The notes: a model not told the origin generated them from the sequence alone. DNA of 46,546 nucleotides from Firmicutes bacterium UBA2530 (GCA_002340985.1 DDNC01000013.1:17046-63591); one strand, 5' to 3'; counted from the first letter of the stretch, positions 6,181 to 15,934 are shown. Made by a program: numbers and translations.

Positions 6181-8010
6181 ATGAACAAGTCGCTGGCGAA
6201 AAAGCTGAGAAATATAGTTGAAACCTTGAACCATGACTATCTGACAGGCGTAAAATATGTAATATATATAACCGCAAAAATTATTTATGAGAGCTCTACC
6301 CCAGATTTTTCGCACATAAAATCGAATTTATTCAGTGAATATGAATTTTTTGACCTCCGAGATGCGGATGCAGAAAAAAAAATCACCGACCTGCTCACCT
6401 CGGCTGTGAACAAAATAGATTCGAAGTCCTTCTGTCCGGCGGAGCTTTATGAAATACTGCTTACTCCTAAGGAAAAGAAGGAGCTTGGTCAGGTTTATAC
6501 ACCTTATGAAATTATCGACAAAATGCTTGATCAGGCATTTGAGTTAAAGGCTGTTAACGAAAATATCAAAATTCTCGATCCTTCCTGCGGAGGCGGTTAC
6601 TTCCTCATCAAGGCTTTTGAAAAACTACGTACTTCTTTGGAAGACACCGTGGATGACAGATATATTGCGGAAAATATGCTGTACGGTGTAGATGTGGATG
6701 AATTCTCCGTATTCCTCACAAAGGCGGGACTGTTTTTCGCTTCAGGTTCATGCGGCTTAAGCTTCAATATACATTGCTTTGATTTCCTGACGGACTCAAA
6801 TAATTTATGCGGCTTCGACATCATAGTGGGCAACCCTCCATATGTTGGACATAAGAATTCATCTGCTCAATACAGGAAAGAGTTATATGAAAAATATTCT
6901 GAAGTATTTTACGACAAAGCAGATATATCATATTGCTTTTTTAAAAAGGGTATGGACAGCCTTAGAGATGGCGGAATCATATCATTCATAACCTCCAGGT
7001 ACTTTATGGAGGCTCTGTATGCAAGAGGACTAAGAGCATACATTAAAAACAATTTCAGCATTCTGTCTATTTTTGATTTTGACGGAGGCAGAGTATTCAA
7101 GGGCGCAATGGTAAGCCCCGCGGTCGTTACATTAACAAATATTGGATGGAACAAAAAGGACTTTTCCTACGTCAAATATAATGAAGGTTCTTTGAAGGAA
7201 AGTTTTATTTTCCCTCAGGAAAAATTAAAGGACCAGGGCTGGATTATATTGAGAGACGAAGACGATAACCTGTTTAATCGAATACATTATGCTTCAAATA
7301 CATACATAAAGGATGTGTGTACCATTAAACAGGGAATTATCACAGGGTTGGACAAGGCTTTCATTGTAAATGATGCTGCCGTCGAAAAATACGGTATTGA
7401 GAGTGCCTTGCTCAAAAAATGGATAAAAAACAGCAACATATCAAGAGAGTACGTAAAATATAATAACCTGTATCTGATTTATTCCAACATTATAGATAAT
7501 GAGCAAGATTATCCCAATGCAATCAGATACATTTCAGCATACAGGGACAGACTTCAGAGCAGAAGAGAATGCGTAAGAGGTTTCAGAAAGTGGTATGAGC
7601 TTCAATGGGGACGGGTTCAGTCCGACTTTGAAAACCCGAAAATAGTTTTCCCATACAAGTCCTCCGGCAACAATTTTTATTACGATGAAAATGAATATTT
7701 TTGCAGCGCTGACGTATATCTTATGAACGGTTTTCCGCAGGAGCTTTCCTTGGAATACCTTCTAAAATATTTAAATTCAGACATATTTGAATTTTATTTC
7801 AAATGCGGCGCAAAAAAAGTGGGAAATAATACATATGAATATTATCCCAATAAATTAAACTATGCTAAAATATTTTTACCTCAGGAAAACAATCAGAAAA
7901 ATATATCTGATTTAGGAAAAATTAATATTGAAATATTCCTGAAAAAGGTGTTTAATATAACCGAAGAGGAGGTAAAAAATATAATATATAAATATATTTA
8001 TAAAGGGTGA
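6181..8010 (+). CDS. camA: Orphan N6-adenine DNA methyltransferase, CamA-like
   Basis: 609 residues from the ATG behind GGAGAAGG; an ATG at 6148 lacks an RBS. SAM-binding motif I ILDPSCGGG (131-139), motif X GQVYTP (103-108) and catalytic NPPY (218-221) define a gamma-class m6A enzyme. The C-terminal half looks like a target-recognition domain: QGIITGLDKAFI near 384-395, RREC...RKWYELQWGR at 461-478, PYKS near 491, and YEYYPNK near 552. These segments closely resemble C. difficile CamA as I remember it, which methylates CAAAAA and affects sporulation. No nuclease domain or restriction gene is present, so it is an orphan regulator-type enzyme. About 85 N-terminal residues appear extra relative to CamA. 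The stop overlaps the SD of the next gene. Confidence 0.88.
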   Translation: MNKSLAKKLRNIVETLNHDYLTGVKYVIYITAKIIYESSTPDFSHIKSNLFSEYEFFDLRDADAEKKITDLLTSAVNKIDSKSFCPAELYEILLTPKEKKELGQVYTPYEIIDKMLDQAFELKAVNENIKILDPSCGGGYFLIKAFEKLRTSLEDTVDDRYIAENMLYGVDVDEFSVFLTKAGLFFASGSCGLSFNIHCFDFLTDSNNLCGFDIIVGNPPYVGHKNSSAQYRKELYEKYSEVFYDKADISYCFFKKGMDSLRDGGIISFITSRYFMEALYARGLRAYIKNNFSILSIFDFDGGRVFKGAMVSPAVVTLTNIGWNKKDFSYVKYNEGSLKESFIFPQEKLKDQGWIILRDEDDNLFNRIHYASNTYIKDVCTIKQGIITGLDKAFIVNDAAVEKYGIESALLKKWIKNSNISREYVKYNNLYLIYSNIIDNEQDYPNAIRYISAYRDRLQSRRECVRGFRKWYELQWGRVQSDFENPKIVFPYKSSGNNFYYDENEYFCSADVYLMNGFPQELSLEYLLKYLNSDIFEFYFKCGAKKVGNNTYEYYPNKLNYAKIFLPQENNQKNISDLGKINIEIFLKKVFNITEEEVKNIIYKYIYKG

Positions 8011-8019
8011 TGACGCAAG

Positions 8020-9648
8020 TTGAAAAAATTTATCAAGCTATTATTATTAATTATTACTTTTATTGTGTTATCAATTGAGCCGGTATTGGCAAAAACCGTA
8101 TACTATGATACTTATAACCACTGGGCGGAAAAAGATATAGATTTCTCCTCCAACACTTTGAAGGTTTTCAAGGGCTATGGTGATTTCACCTTCAAGCCTG
8201 AAAACAATATTACAAGGGCAGAGTTTATAACTATCCTTCAAAAAACGGCACTCCGGCAAAACCGTATGAACGAGGTTTATTCAAGCAATATGTCATATAA
8301 TGACATGTCAAACAAGCATTGGTCATACACCTTTATTATTTCCATGTATGAGCACTTGAAAACAAACCTTGAGTATTCGTTCACCGACATTTTCCCCGGA
8401 ACAGATTTTTATCCCGACAAACCTATTACACGTGAGGAGTCTGCTGCTTTAATTGCGGCATTCTGCAAAAGCGCTGTTTATGACAACAATCTAAGCTTCA
8501 GGGATGTAAGCGGCGGAAGCAAGTATTACAATGAAATAAAGACTCTCTACAACGCGGGAATTGTAACAGGTTACGAGGATATGTCTTTTAAAGGCGGAAA
8601 TAATATTACAAGAGCGGAAGCGGCCGCAATTATACGAAGAGTGTACAATGACATGAAAACAAGTGACGGAAGCAAGTATCTAACCAAGCTTGAATTCCTC
8701 CCCATAAAGGGCGACGATATGTACTCATACTTCGGAAGTTACAATTTAAGCAAGGCTGATGCTTCCGACAAAAGGTATATCAAGGCTAAGGATACCTTGG
8801 AATATGTCACATACGGAGGATATATTTTCCCCGAAGATTCGCATTTATACGATTTAAACGCAGTTCAGACAATGGAATCATTGCGCTCTGCAGGCTACCA
8901 CAACGTAACCGGCACTAACTTTTACATGATTACATTCGGAAATTATACAAATGCGCAAAAATCTCAATATGCCAATGAGATACTGGCAAATGCCGCATCG
9001 AGAAATGATTTTAAGGATTCAGAGATGATGCAGATTTTTACAACTGTCAGCAAGTATGATGTAAAAGAAGATCTGTATATGGGAGCCCTTCAAAAATGGG
9101 ATAGCCTGACAACAGATAACAACGCAAAAGCAAACATACTGTTTTTCAGATATGCGTACTACATTAAAAGCAACAATAAGGAAATGCTTAAAACCCTCGT
9201 TTATGATGATTTAAAAAAATCTAATAACATACCTTCTCTCTTAAACATAAACTGGGGATTGACGGCAGGATCGGAAATAATTGATTTCAGGAACTACAGC
9301 TTCGGCAGCTACAGCTTTTCGCTGTACAAGGACACAACGCTTTACAGATATACATCAAGTTCAATACTGCCTGTAAATTACAGTTCAAAGGTTGTAGAGC
9401 TTGTAAACCTGCTCCTTATTGAAAAAAGTGAAAAGCCTTCAACGGCAAACTTTTCTGGATATGAGAACATTTTTCAGAAATATTCCTTAAACAGACTTTA
9501 TGTTCTGAACTTCATAGGCGAAAAGGAAAGAGCTTTTGTGGAAGGCATCAATGATTATGAAATAATAAAAACATTCAAAATCTATCAGACAAACAAGTCT
9601 GTTATAGATGACAACTACATTGGGATCTTAAAAAAAGTAAAGCATTAA
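8020..9648 (+). CDS. Secreted protein with three SLH domains and an unknown C-terminal region
   Basis: 542 residues. Signal peptide 1-24 (VLA/KT). Three S-layer-homology repeats lie at about 27-75, 90-145 and 155-210, each with a TRAE/TREE element (ITRAEF, ITREES, ITRAEA); they should anchor the protein to pyruvylated wall polymer. Residues 215-542 match nothing I recognise: mixed alpha/beta, Tyr/Asn-rich, with no catalytic motif. The start is TTG, with GGGTGATG of the RBS overlapping the stop of the methyltransferase 9 bases upstream, which suggests translational coupling. It ends at the 9641-9666 terminator. Confidence 0.85.
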   Translation: MKKFIKLLLLIITFIVLSIEPVLAKTVYYDTYNHWAEKDIDFSSNTLKVFKGYGDFTFKPENNITRAEFITILQKTALRQNRMNEVYSSNMSYNDMSNKHWSYTFIISMYEHLKTNLEYSFTDIFPGTDFYPDKPITREESAALIAAFCKSAVYDNNLSFRDVSGGSKYYNEIKTLYNAGIVTGYEDMSFKGGNNITRAEAAAIIRRVYNDMKTSDGSKYLTKLEFLPIKGDDMYSYFGSYNLSKADASDKRYIKAKDTLEYVTYGGYIFPEDSHLYDLNAVQTMESLRSAGYHNVTGTNFYMITFGNYTNAQKSQYANEILANAASRNDFKDSEMMQIFTTVSKYDVKEDLYMGALQKWDSLTTDNNAKANILFFRYAYYIKSNNKEMLKTLVYDDLKKSNNIPSLLNINWGLTAGSEIIDFRNYSFGSYSFSLYKDTTLYRYTSSSILPVNYSSKVVELVNLLLIEKSEKPSTANFSGYENIFQKYSLNRLYVLNFIGEKERAFVEGINDYEIIKTFKIYQTNKSVIDDNYIGILKKVKH

Positions 9649-9666
9649 CCCGCTTGGGTTAATGCT
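9641..9666. terminator. Bidirectional terminator
   Basis: An 11-bp perfect stem AGCATTAACCC / GGGTTAATGCT with loop GCTT, then TTGTTTT on the plus strand. The stem contains the SLH gene's stop codon. It also serves pepT on the minus strand. Confidence 0.85.
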
Positions 9667-9671
9667 TTGTT

Positions 9672-10892
9672 TTATTCCGCATATAATCTGATTATTTCCA
9701 ACAGCAGTTCTACTGTTTTTTCCATTGACTGAACAGGAATATACTCGTATCTGCCGTGATAATTGTGTCCGCCTGTACAAAGGTTGGGGCACGGAAGTCC
9801 CATATAGGATAATCTTGCTCCGTCTGTACCTCCTCTTATAGGCACAACCTCAGGCTCAACTCCTATATTTTTCATTGCTTTTACGGCTGTTTCAACAATA
9901 TGCATATGAGGAAGTATTTTTTCTCTCATATTGTAATATGAATCCCTCAGCTCGGTTACTACTGTTCCCTCTCCGTATTTTTCATTCAAATAGTTCGTTA
10001 TTTTAATGAATCTCTCCTTTTTCTCATTAAATTTCTTGCTGCTGTGGTCCCTGATTATGTAGTTGAGATATGTTTTTTCCACATTTCCGCTCACATCATT
10101 CAGGTGATTGAAGCCTTCATAGTTCTCTGTATTTTCCGGAACTTCGCTCGCCGGAAGCATGCTGTTGAACTCAAAGCCTATGAGAAGAGAATTTTTCATC
10201 TTGTTTTTAGCCGTTCCGGGATGTATATTAACGCCGTTGATTTCCACCTTAGCACTTGCCGCATTGAAATTTTCGTACTCTATTTCACCTAATTTTCCTC
10301 CGTCAACGGTGTAGGCAAAATCAGCTCCAAAGCTTTCCACATCAAATTTATCAGCTCCGTTCCCCACTTCCTCATCAGGAGTAAAGCCTATTTTGATTGT
10401 GCCGTGCTTTACATCCGGGTTGTTGAGCAAGTACTCAGCCATAGACATTATTTCGGCTATTCCTGCTTTGTTGTCAGCACCCAGAAGAGTTGTTCCGTCT
10501 GTGACAATAAGATCCAGCCCCTTGTATGCCTTCATATGCTCAAACATGTCTGTCTTCATTACAATATTTTTTTCCTCATTCAAAACAATATCCCCGCCGT
10601 CATAACCGTAAACAATTCTCGGCTTGATATCATTTCCCGGCATATCAGGCGATGTGTCCATATGAGCTATAAAACCCATAACCGGTATCTTTTTGTCTGT
10701 ATTTGAAGGAATCGTTCCATACACATACCCATATTCGTCCATAAATGCATCGTTGATACCAATGGATTTCATTTCATCAACCAGGTAGAGAGCCAAATCC
10801 TTTTGCTTCTCACTGCTTGGTATAACATCCCGGTCCGGCACCGATTGGGTGTCAAATTTTACATAATTTAAAAATCTGTCCTGTACTTTCAT
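9672..10892 (-). CDS. pepT: Peptidase T (tripeptide aminopeptidase)
   Basis: 406 residues, the usual size. A cytoplasmic M20B di-zinc peptidase that removes the N-terminal residue of tripeptides. Metal and catalytic residues are in place: His77 and Asp79 (AHMDTS), bridging Asp140 (LLGADNKAG), Glu174-Glu175 (TPDEEVG), Asp197 (TVDGG) and His376/His379 (GGHNYHG). The numbering is almost that of Salmonella PepT. The RBS is GAAAGGAA. It is a single gene with its own consensus promoter at 10921-10949, divergent from the LUD gene. Confidence 0.95.
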   Translation of the reverse strand: MKVQDRFLNYVKFDTQSVPDRDVIPSSEKQKDLALYLVDEMKSIGINDAFMDEYGYVYGTIPSNTDKKIPVMGFIAHMDTSPDMPGNDIKPRIVYGYDGGDIVLNEEKNIVMKTDMFEHMKAYKGLDLIVTDGTTLLGADNKAGIAEIMSMAEYLLNNPDVKHGTIKIGFTPDEEVGNGADKFDVESFGADFAYTVDGGKLGEIEYENFNAASAKVEINGVNIHPGTAKNKMKNSLLIGFEFNSMLPASEVPENTENYEGFNHLNDVSGNVEKTYLNYIIRDHSSKKFNEKKERFIKITNYLNEKYGEGTVVTELRDSYYNMREKILPHMHIVETAVKAMKNIGVEPEVVPIRGGTDGARLSYMGLPCPNLCTGGHNYHGRYEYIPVQSMEKTVELLLEIIRLYAE

Positions 10893-10920
10893 GATATTTC
10901 CTTTCTTCTGTTTTACAGTT

Positions 10921-10949
10921 ATTATATCACCGGCAAACTGTTATTTCAA
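10921..10949 (-). promoter_or_regulatory. Sigma-A promoter of pepT
   Basis: Minus strand TTGAAA (10944-10949), 17-bp spacer, TATAAT (10921-10926) with extended TGA. Confidence 0.75.
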
Positions 10950-10956
10950 TGAGACC

Positions 10957-10985
10957 TTGTGTTTATATTAAAAATATAATATAAT
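10957..10985 (+). promoter_or_regulatory. Sigma-A promoter of the LUD gene
   Basis: TTGTGT (10957-10962), 17-bp spacer, TATAAT (10980-10985). The predicted start, near 10992, excludes the ATG at 10990 and supports 11017. Confidence 0.65.
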
Positions 10986-11016
10986 TATTATGAAGATTAA
11001 AACATGGAGGGATACA

Positions 11017-11652
11017 ATGGATTTTATGAAAAAAGCTTACAGGGTAAAATGTGAAACAATCATTAAAAATCTGCAGAGAAGAAATATGGAGGGCTTCTAC
11101 GTTGATACTAAGGAAGAGGCCGTAGAAAAGGTTATGTCTCTCATTAAGCAGGATGATGTTGTATCTTGGGGAGGTTCCTATACAATCGAAGAGCTTGGCA
11201 TAAAAAAACTTATTGCCGAAAAGCAGATTTCTGTAATTGACAGAGATACAGCACGCTCACCTGAAGAAAGATGGCAGATTATGAAAAATGCATTGACAGC
11301 AGATGTATTTCTTACAAGTGCCAACGCAATAACAATGGATGGAGAATTACTGAACATCGACGGTAACGGAAACAGACTGGCTGCATATACCTTTGGACCG
11401 GATTCCGTAATAGTGGTTGCAGGTGTCAACAAAATTGTTCCTCAATTAAGTGATGCACTTGGAAGAGCGCGTACAGAAGCAACCGTACCTAATGCAATAA
11501 GGTTAAACATGCAAACTCCTTGCAGCATTACAGGAAAATGTTCAGAATGTACAACAAAAGATACATTGTGCAGCCAGATATTGGTTACGAGATATTCAAA
11601 ACCTCAGAACAGAATCAAGGTAATACTTGTCGGAGAACATATAGGCTTTTAA
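11017..11652 (+). CDS. LUD-domain protein (LutC/YkgG-like), stand-alone
   Basis: 211 residues from the ATG six bases after GGAGGG. The LUD fold (formerly DUF162) is seen in SWGGSYTIEELG, VFLTSANAITMDGELLNIDG and the glycine-rich PDSVIVVAGVNKIV. In lactate oxidation LutC and LutB carry this domain, but here there are no LutA/LutB partners. A C-terminal cysteine group (C-x5-C-x2-C-x6-C, about 174-190) is retained and could bind a metal or Fe-S cluster; that is inference. Such solo LUD proteins are common in Clostridia and unassigned. It ends at the terminator at 11658-11680; sbcD starts 55 bases on. Confidence 0.85.
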   Translation: MDFMKKAYRVKCETIIKNLQRRNMEGFYVDTKEEAVEKVMSLIKQDDVVSWGGSYTIEELGIKKLIAEKQISVIDRDTARSPEERWQIMKNALTADVFLTSANAITMDGELLNIDGNGNRLAAYTFGPDSVIVVAGVNKIVPQLSDALGRARTEATVPNAIRLNMQTPCSITGKCSECTTKDTLCSQILVTRYSKPQNRIKVILVGEHIGF

Positions 11653-11657
11653 ATATT

Positions 11658-11680
11658 ACGGGGCGCAGATAGTGCCCCGT
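11658..11680 (+). terminator. Terminator after the LUD gene
   Basis: A 9-bp stem ACGGGGCGC / GTGCCCCGT (one G-T pair), loop AGATA, followed by TTTTTT. I see no promoter between it and sbcD, so sbcDC may depend on read-through. Confidence 0.85.
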
Positions 11681-11707
11681 TTTTTATAAACATACCGGAG
11701 GAAAAAA

Positions 11708-12832
11708 ATGAAAATTATCCACACTTCTGATTGGCATCTGGGCATAAGTCTGCACAATGCTTCACTTTTGGAGGAACAGAAAAACTTTGTTGACTTTCTG
11801 GCAATGACCGTAAAAGAACAGAATATAGATGCGGTAATGATTGCAGGAGATATCTTTGACCACTCCGTATCAAGTGCCGAGGCTATTTCATTGTACAATG
11901 AAACTGTAACGAAATTGTGCAATGAAATAGGAATTCCTGTAATTATTTCTGCAGGAAATCATGACGGAGCCGCACGGCTGGCATCATGCAGCGAGCTTTT
12001 GAAGAAAGCGGGGCTTTTCATTTTCGGGAAGCTGTCAAAGGAAATAAGCATGGTTGAAATAAACGATGTAGACATATATGTGCTGCCATATTTCAATACT
12101 GACGAGGTTAAAGCTCTTTTTCCTGAGCATAAAATAAGCAGCTACGCAGACGCAATGAACTGTGTCTTAACTGCCATAAAGCACAATTTTAAGCCCGGTA
12201 AAAGAAACATACTCATGTGCCACTGCTTTGTCAGCGGTTCGGTTCTTTCCGAAAGCGACAGAGCTGCCATGGTGGGCGGAACATCTGTTGTTCCTTCCGA
12301 AATTTTTAACGGCTTTGATTATGTGGCTCTGGGACATTTACACAAGCCCCAGGACAGAGGATATAACATAAGGTACAGCGGCTCCCCTCTCAAGTATTCC
12401 TTCAGCGAATCCGAGCATAAGAAATCTGTTACAATACTTAATATTGGAGAAGAAATTACCTTTGAGGAACTGGAGATTGTCCCTTCAAAGGATGTGAGGG
12501 TTATCAGAGGTACATATGATGAAATTATTGCATTGGCGGAAATCGACCAGAAGCGTGATGATTATATAAAAATTGAAGTTTCAGATAAATATGCTGGTAT
12601 GGAAGCGGTTGAACTTTTCAGAACATACTATAACAACCTGCTGAATATTTCAGGCAAAATAAGCGAGACGGAGGAATCAAGCCTCACTGTTGAAGAATTG
12701 TACAGCCTTTCCCCTGACGATATTCTTAAAAGATTCTACAATGAAGTTACGGGCAGTGACCTGGTTGAAGAGCAGCTGCAGTTGTTCATGGAAGCCATGG
12801 AAGCAGTTGAAAATGAGGAGTATGCACAATGA
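11708..12832 (+). CDS. sbcD: Nuclease SbcCD subunit D
   Basis: 374 residues. The Mre11-type metallophosphoesterase of the SbcCD complex, which cuts DNA hairpins and blocked double-strand ends. Manganese-binding motifs are present: DWH (8-10), GDIFD (47-51), GNHD (83-86), CH (171-172) and GHLH (209-212). The C-terminal 110 residues form the capping and SbcC-binding region. RBS GGAGGAAA. Its stop overlaps the sbcC start by four bases (ATGA), so translation is coupled. Cytoplasmic, acting on the nucleoid. Confidence 0.96.
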   Translation: MKIIHTSDWHLGISLHNASLLEEQKNFVDFLAMTVKEQNIDAVMIAGDIFDHSVSSAEAISLYNETVTKLCNEIGIPVIISAGNHDGAARLASCSELLKKAGLFIFGKLSKEISMVEINDVDIYVLPYFNTDEVKALFPEHKISSYADAMNCVLTAIKHNFKPGKRNILMCHCFVSGSVLSESDRAAMVGGTSVVPSEIFNGFDYVALGHLHKPQDRGYNIRYSGSPLKYSFSESEHKKSVTILNIGEEITFEELEIVPSKDVRVIRGTYDEIIALAEIDQKRDDYIKIEVSDKYAGMEAVELFRTYYNNLLNISGKISETEESSLTVEELYSLSPDDILKRFYNEVTGSDLVEEQLQLFMEAMEAVENEEYAQ

Positions 12833-15800
12833 TACCTATTAAATTAACATTTCAGGCCTTCGGCCCCTACGTAAAAAAGCAGGAGGTTGATTTCAATAAA
12901 TTTTCCGATTCAGGTGTTTTTCTGATTCACGGAATTACCGGCTCTGGAAAAACCACCATACTTGATGCTGTTTCATATGCACTTTACGGAAAATCAAGCG
13001 GTGGACAGCGCGGTGATATCACTTCCATGAGATGCCAGATTGCAGCAGAAGACATAAGCACAGAGGTTGAATTTACATTCAAAATCTCCGAAAAAACATA
13101 TAAGTTTACAAGAACCATCGTTATCAGAACAAAAAGAAACGGCAGCAAGGATTATAACGTTACTCAAAATGCAATGTTTTTAAATAAAGAAAACATATTT
13201 GTGCCGTTTTTTGAAAATCCGAAAATAAAGGACGTTGAGCAAAAGGCATGTGAGTTAATAGGCCTTAATCATGAACAGTTTATACAGGTTATCATGCTGC
13301 CACAGGGAAAATTTGAAAAGCTTCTTATGTCAAAGTCTGATGAAAAGGAAGAAATCCTGGTTACATTGTTTAATGCTGAAAAGTGGCAGGAAGCTGCTGA
13401 ATGGATATGCGAACAAGCTAAAAATATATCAAGAGATATTACATTGAAAAGAGAAAATATCAATGTTCTGCTTAAATCCGAGCATGCGGAAAATACAGAG
13501 GATTTGCGCAATCAGTCAAAAGAATTGAAATTGACCATTGAAAATACTCTTAAAGACAAAGAAGAACGGGCCGTGCTCCTGACATCCGAAAAAAATAAGT
13601 ATCAGCTGCAAAAAGATATATATAATTTATTTGAAGAAAAATACAGAACAGAAAAAGAGCTTGCAAAAATAAAGGAAAATGAAGATTATATAAACTCTAT
13701 TTCAACAAAGTTGGAAAAAGGGAAAAGAGCTCTGAATGTATCACAAAAATATTCAGGCCTTATGAATCTGCACAAGCAGCTCCAGGAGTTAAACCAACGT
13801 CTGGAAAGGGAAGAAAAAAACTATTCAGGCTGTTTAGTCATCAAGGATGAGCTTGAACGCTCTCTGGAAATTTTGAAAAAAAATGCGGAACATATCGAGA
13901 GAATCAAGGAAAATAAGGTGAAATCTGAAGATTTGATTAAGGTTTACAGAGAAATTGAAGAAGCGCAAAAGAATGCCGAAAAAGAAGACCTTATTCTCGA
14001 GAAACTCATTGCAGAAAATAAGAAAGTTCAGGAGCTTTATAAAATATCCAAAGAAAAGCTTCAAGGATATACTCAGCAGAAAGATTACATTTTCACCACT
14101 TACAGCATGAAGCTTCCGGAGCTGAGGGAAAAAGCCGAGAGACTCACGGTGCTCGATAAAAAAGACGCCGAATTTCAGAAAATCAGCATGGAACTTTATG
14201 AGGCAAAGGGAAGACTTGACTCCCTTAGCAAGCAGCTTGAAAAAAACAAAAAAGATGCGGGTGCAAAGAAAGGTGAATATGAAAAAGCGTATAACAGCTA
14301 CATTGTGGAGGCTGCATCCTTAATAAGCGATAACTTAACTGACGGGCAGGAATGCCCTGTATGCGGAAGTACGCACCATCCCAAAAAAGCATCTAAGAAA
14401 GAAGGCATAGGGTCAGCTTCCGCTGTTAAAAGCTTAAGTTCTGAGTTAGACATGCTCAATGAGGATGCAGGAAAACTCATGACATTAATTGCACATCAGG
14501 ACGCTGCAAAATTATCAAAAGAGGAAAGACTGCAAATCCTTAAGGAAGAAATCAAAGAATTGAAGGAAATTCTGAGCGGCAGCACTAAGGAAGATATTTT
14601 AGCAGAGCTCAAAAAGGCTGAAACCGAAGCAGCAAGACTGAATAGCATTTTTAATGCCGAAGCAAAGCTCTCATCAGAAATCAACAGGTTGGACAGTGAG
14701 CTATCCGAGTTAAACATAAAAATAACAGAACAAAGCAAATTGAAAGAAGAAAAAGCAGCTGTGTTCAATTCCCTCAGCGCACGTAAAATTGAAGGGATAA
14801 GCTCCGAAGCCGATTTAATAAACAGAATAAATATATTTAAAAGTGAAATAGATAAGTACACAAATGAATTAAACAGCCTGACTGATAAAAAAGGAAATGC
14901 AGAAAAAATACTCAGCTCATCAGCTGCAACCCTTAAGCTTCTTAAGGAAGATTCAGAAGCCAAAAATACTGAATATGAAGGCGGAAAAAACGAATACTAC
15001 GAATTGTTGAAAGAAAACGGCTTTGCCAATACTGCAGAATTTAAGCCATTCTTGTTTGAACAGCAGCAGCTGGATGAGTGGGATAAACAAATTCAGAATT
15101 ATATAATCGAAAAGGGTTCCGTAACAAGAAATCTGGAGAAGCTCACTGTTTTGACAGAAAACAATGAAAAGCCGGACATTAAAATTACTGAAGAATCCAT
15201 AGATAAATTGGAAAAGACCATTACGGAGCTTGAAAAGCAAATTGCTCTGGGCAACGACCGAAAACAGCGGTTAGAAAAAATTATATTCAAAGCTGAAAAA
15301 GAGCAGGAATTGCTTCAGGAGATAGTCAGAAAATATGATATGTACTTCAGTTTCGGTACCACGCTGCGCGGAGACCGCGGCATTAGCCTGAGGCGATATG
15401 TGCTTGGTGTAATGCTCACCTCTGTAACCGCCGAAGCTAACAGGCTTTTGAGAAATGTTCACGACGGCCGCTACAGGCTTTGCAGGACTCTTGAGGGAAG
15501 CGGCAGAACGAGAAAGGCAGGATTGGAGCTTGAAGTTCTTGATGCTTATTCAGGAGAAAAACGCAGCGTAGCCGGATTATCGGGCGGCGAGAAATTCCTT
15601 GTATCCCTGGCACTCTCACTTGGCCTTTCCGCAGTGGTACAGGCACAGTCCGGAGGTATAAGAATCGACACCATGTTTATAGACGAAGGCTTTGGAAGCC
15701 TGGACAGTTCCTCCATCAAGGATGCAATGGGCATATTGAGCTCAGTCAAAGGCTCCAAGAGATTGGTTGGAATAATCTCCCACGTGCAGATGCTCAAGGA

Positions 15801-15867
15801 AACAATAGAGTCCTCCATATCTGTTGAAAAGGACCGGAACGGGAGCTCTCTTACTGTAAACTTCTAA
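12829..15867 (+). CDS. sbcC: Nuclease SbcCD subunit C (Rad50-like ATPase)
   Basis: 1012 residues. Walker A GITGSGKTT (35-43), long coiled-coil arms rich in Lys/Glu (about 180-500 and 530-850), a central zinc hook CPVC (C509, C512) that dimerises the arms, the ABC signature LSGGEK (917-922) and Walker B with FIDEGFGSLD (about 950-959). The order and length are those of a complete SbcC. It provides the ATP-driven clamp that feeds DNA ends to SbcD. It starts within the last codon of sbcD. It ends before an imperfect hairpin at 15889-15934 shared with guaD. Confidence 0.96.
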   Translation: MIPIKLTFQAFGPYVKKQEVDFNKFSDSGVFLIHGITGSGKTTILDAVSYALYGKSSGGQRGDITSMRCQIAAEDISTEVEFTFKISEKTYKFTRTIVIRTKRNGSKDYNVTQNAMFLNKENIFVPFFENPKIKDVEQKACELIGLNHEQFIQVIMLPQGKFEKLLMSKSDEKEEILVTLFNAEKWQEAAEWICEQAKNISRDITLKRENINVLLKSEHAENTEDLRNQSKELKLTIENTLKDKEERAVLLTSEKNKYQLQKDIYNLFEEKYRTEKELAKIKENEDYINSISTKLEKGKRALNVSQKYSGLMNLHKQLQELNQRLEREEKNYSGCLVIKDELERSLEILKKNAEHIERIKENKVKSEDLIKVYREIEEAQKNAEKEDLILEKLIAENKKVQELYKISKEKLQGYTQQKDYIFTTYSMKLPELREKAERLTVLDKKDAEFQKISMELYEAKGRLDSLSKQLEKNKKDAGAKKGEYEKAYNSYIVEAASLISDNLTDGQECPVCGSTHHPKKASKKEGIGSASAVKSLSSELDMLNEDAGKLMTLIAHQDAAKLSKEERLQILKEEIKELKEILSGSTKEDILAELKKAETEAARLNSIFNAEAKLSSEINRLDSELSELNIKITEQSKLKEEKAAVFNSLSARKIEGISSEADLINRINIFKSEIDKYTNELNSLTDKKGNAEKILSSSAATLKLLKEDSEAKNTEYEGGKNEYYELLKENGFANTAEFKPFLFEQQQLDEWDKQIQNYIIEKGSVTRNLEKLTVLTENNEKPDIKITEESIDKLEKTITELEKQIALGNDRKQRLEKIIFKAEKEQELLQEIVRKYDMYFSFGTTLRGDRGISLRRYVLGVMLTSVTAEANRLLRNVHDGRYRLCRTLEGSGRTRKAGLELEVLDAYSGEKRSVAGLSGGEKFLVSLALSLGLSAVVQAQSGGIRIDTMFIDEGFGSLDSSSIKDAMGILSSVKGSKRLVGIISHVQMLKETIESSISVEKDRNGSSLTVNF

Positions 15868-15888
15868 GCAACAAAAACGATAAAATTG

Positions 15889-15934
15889 AAAGACGCATGA
15901 CTTTTCCTCTATTACAAGGTAGTCCTGTGTCTTT
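15889..15934. terminator. Imperfect hairpin between convergent sbcC and guaD
   Basis: Arms AAAGACGCATGACT and AGTCCTGTGTCTTT pair with one G-T and one mismatch, with an 18-base loop. T-rich flanks lie on both strands. It is weaker than the other terminators here. Confidence 0.55.

Noticed and set aside
6181..8010. Type IIG restriction-modification enzyme
   Set aside because: No PD-(D/E)XK nuclease motif in the N-terminal part and no restriction gene next to it; length and motifs agree with orphan CamA-type enzymes.
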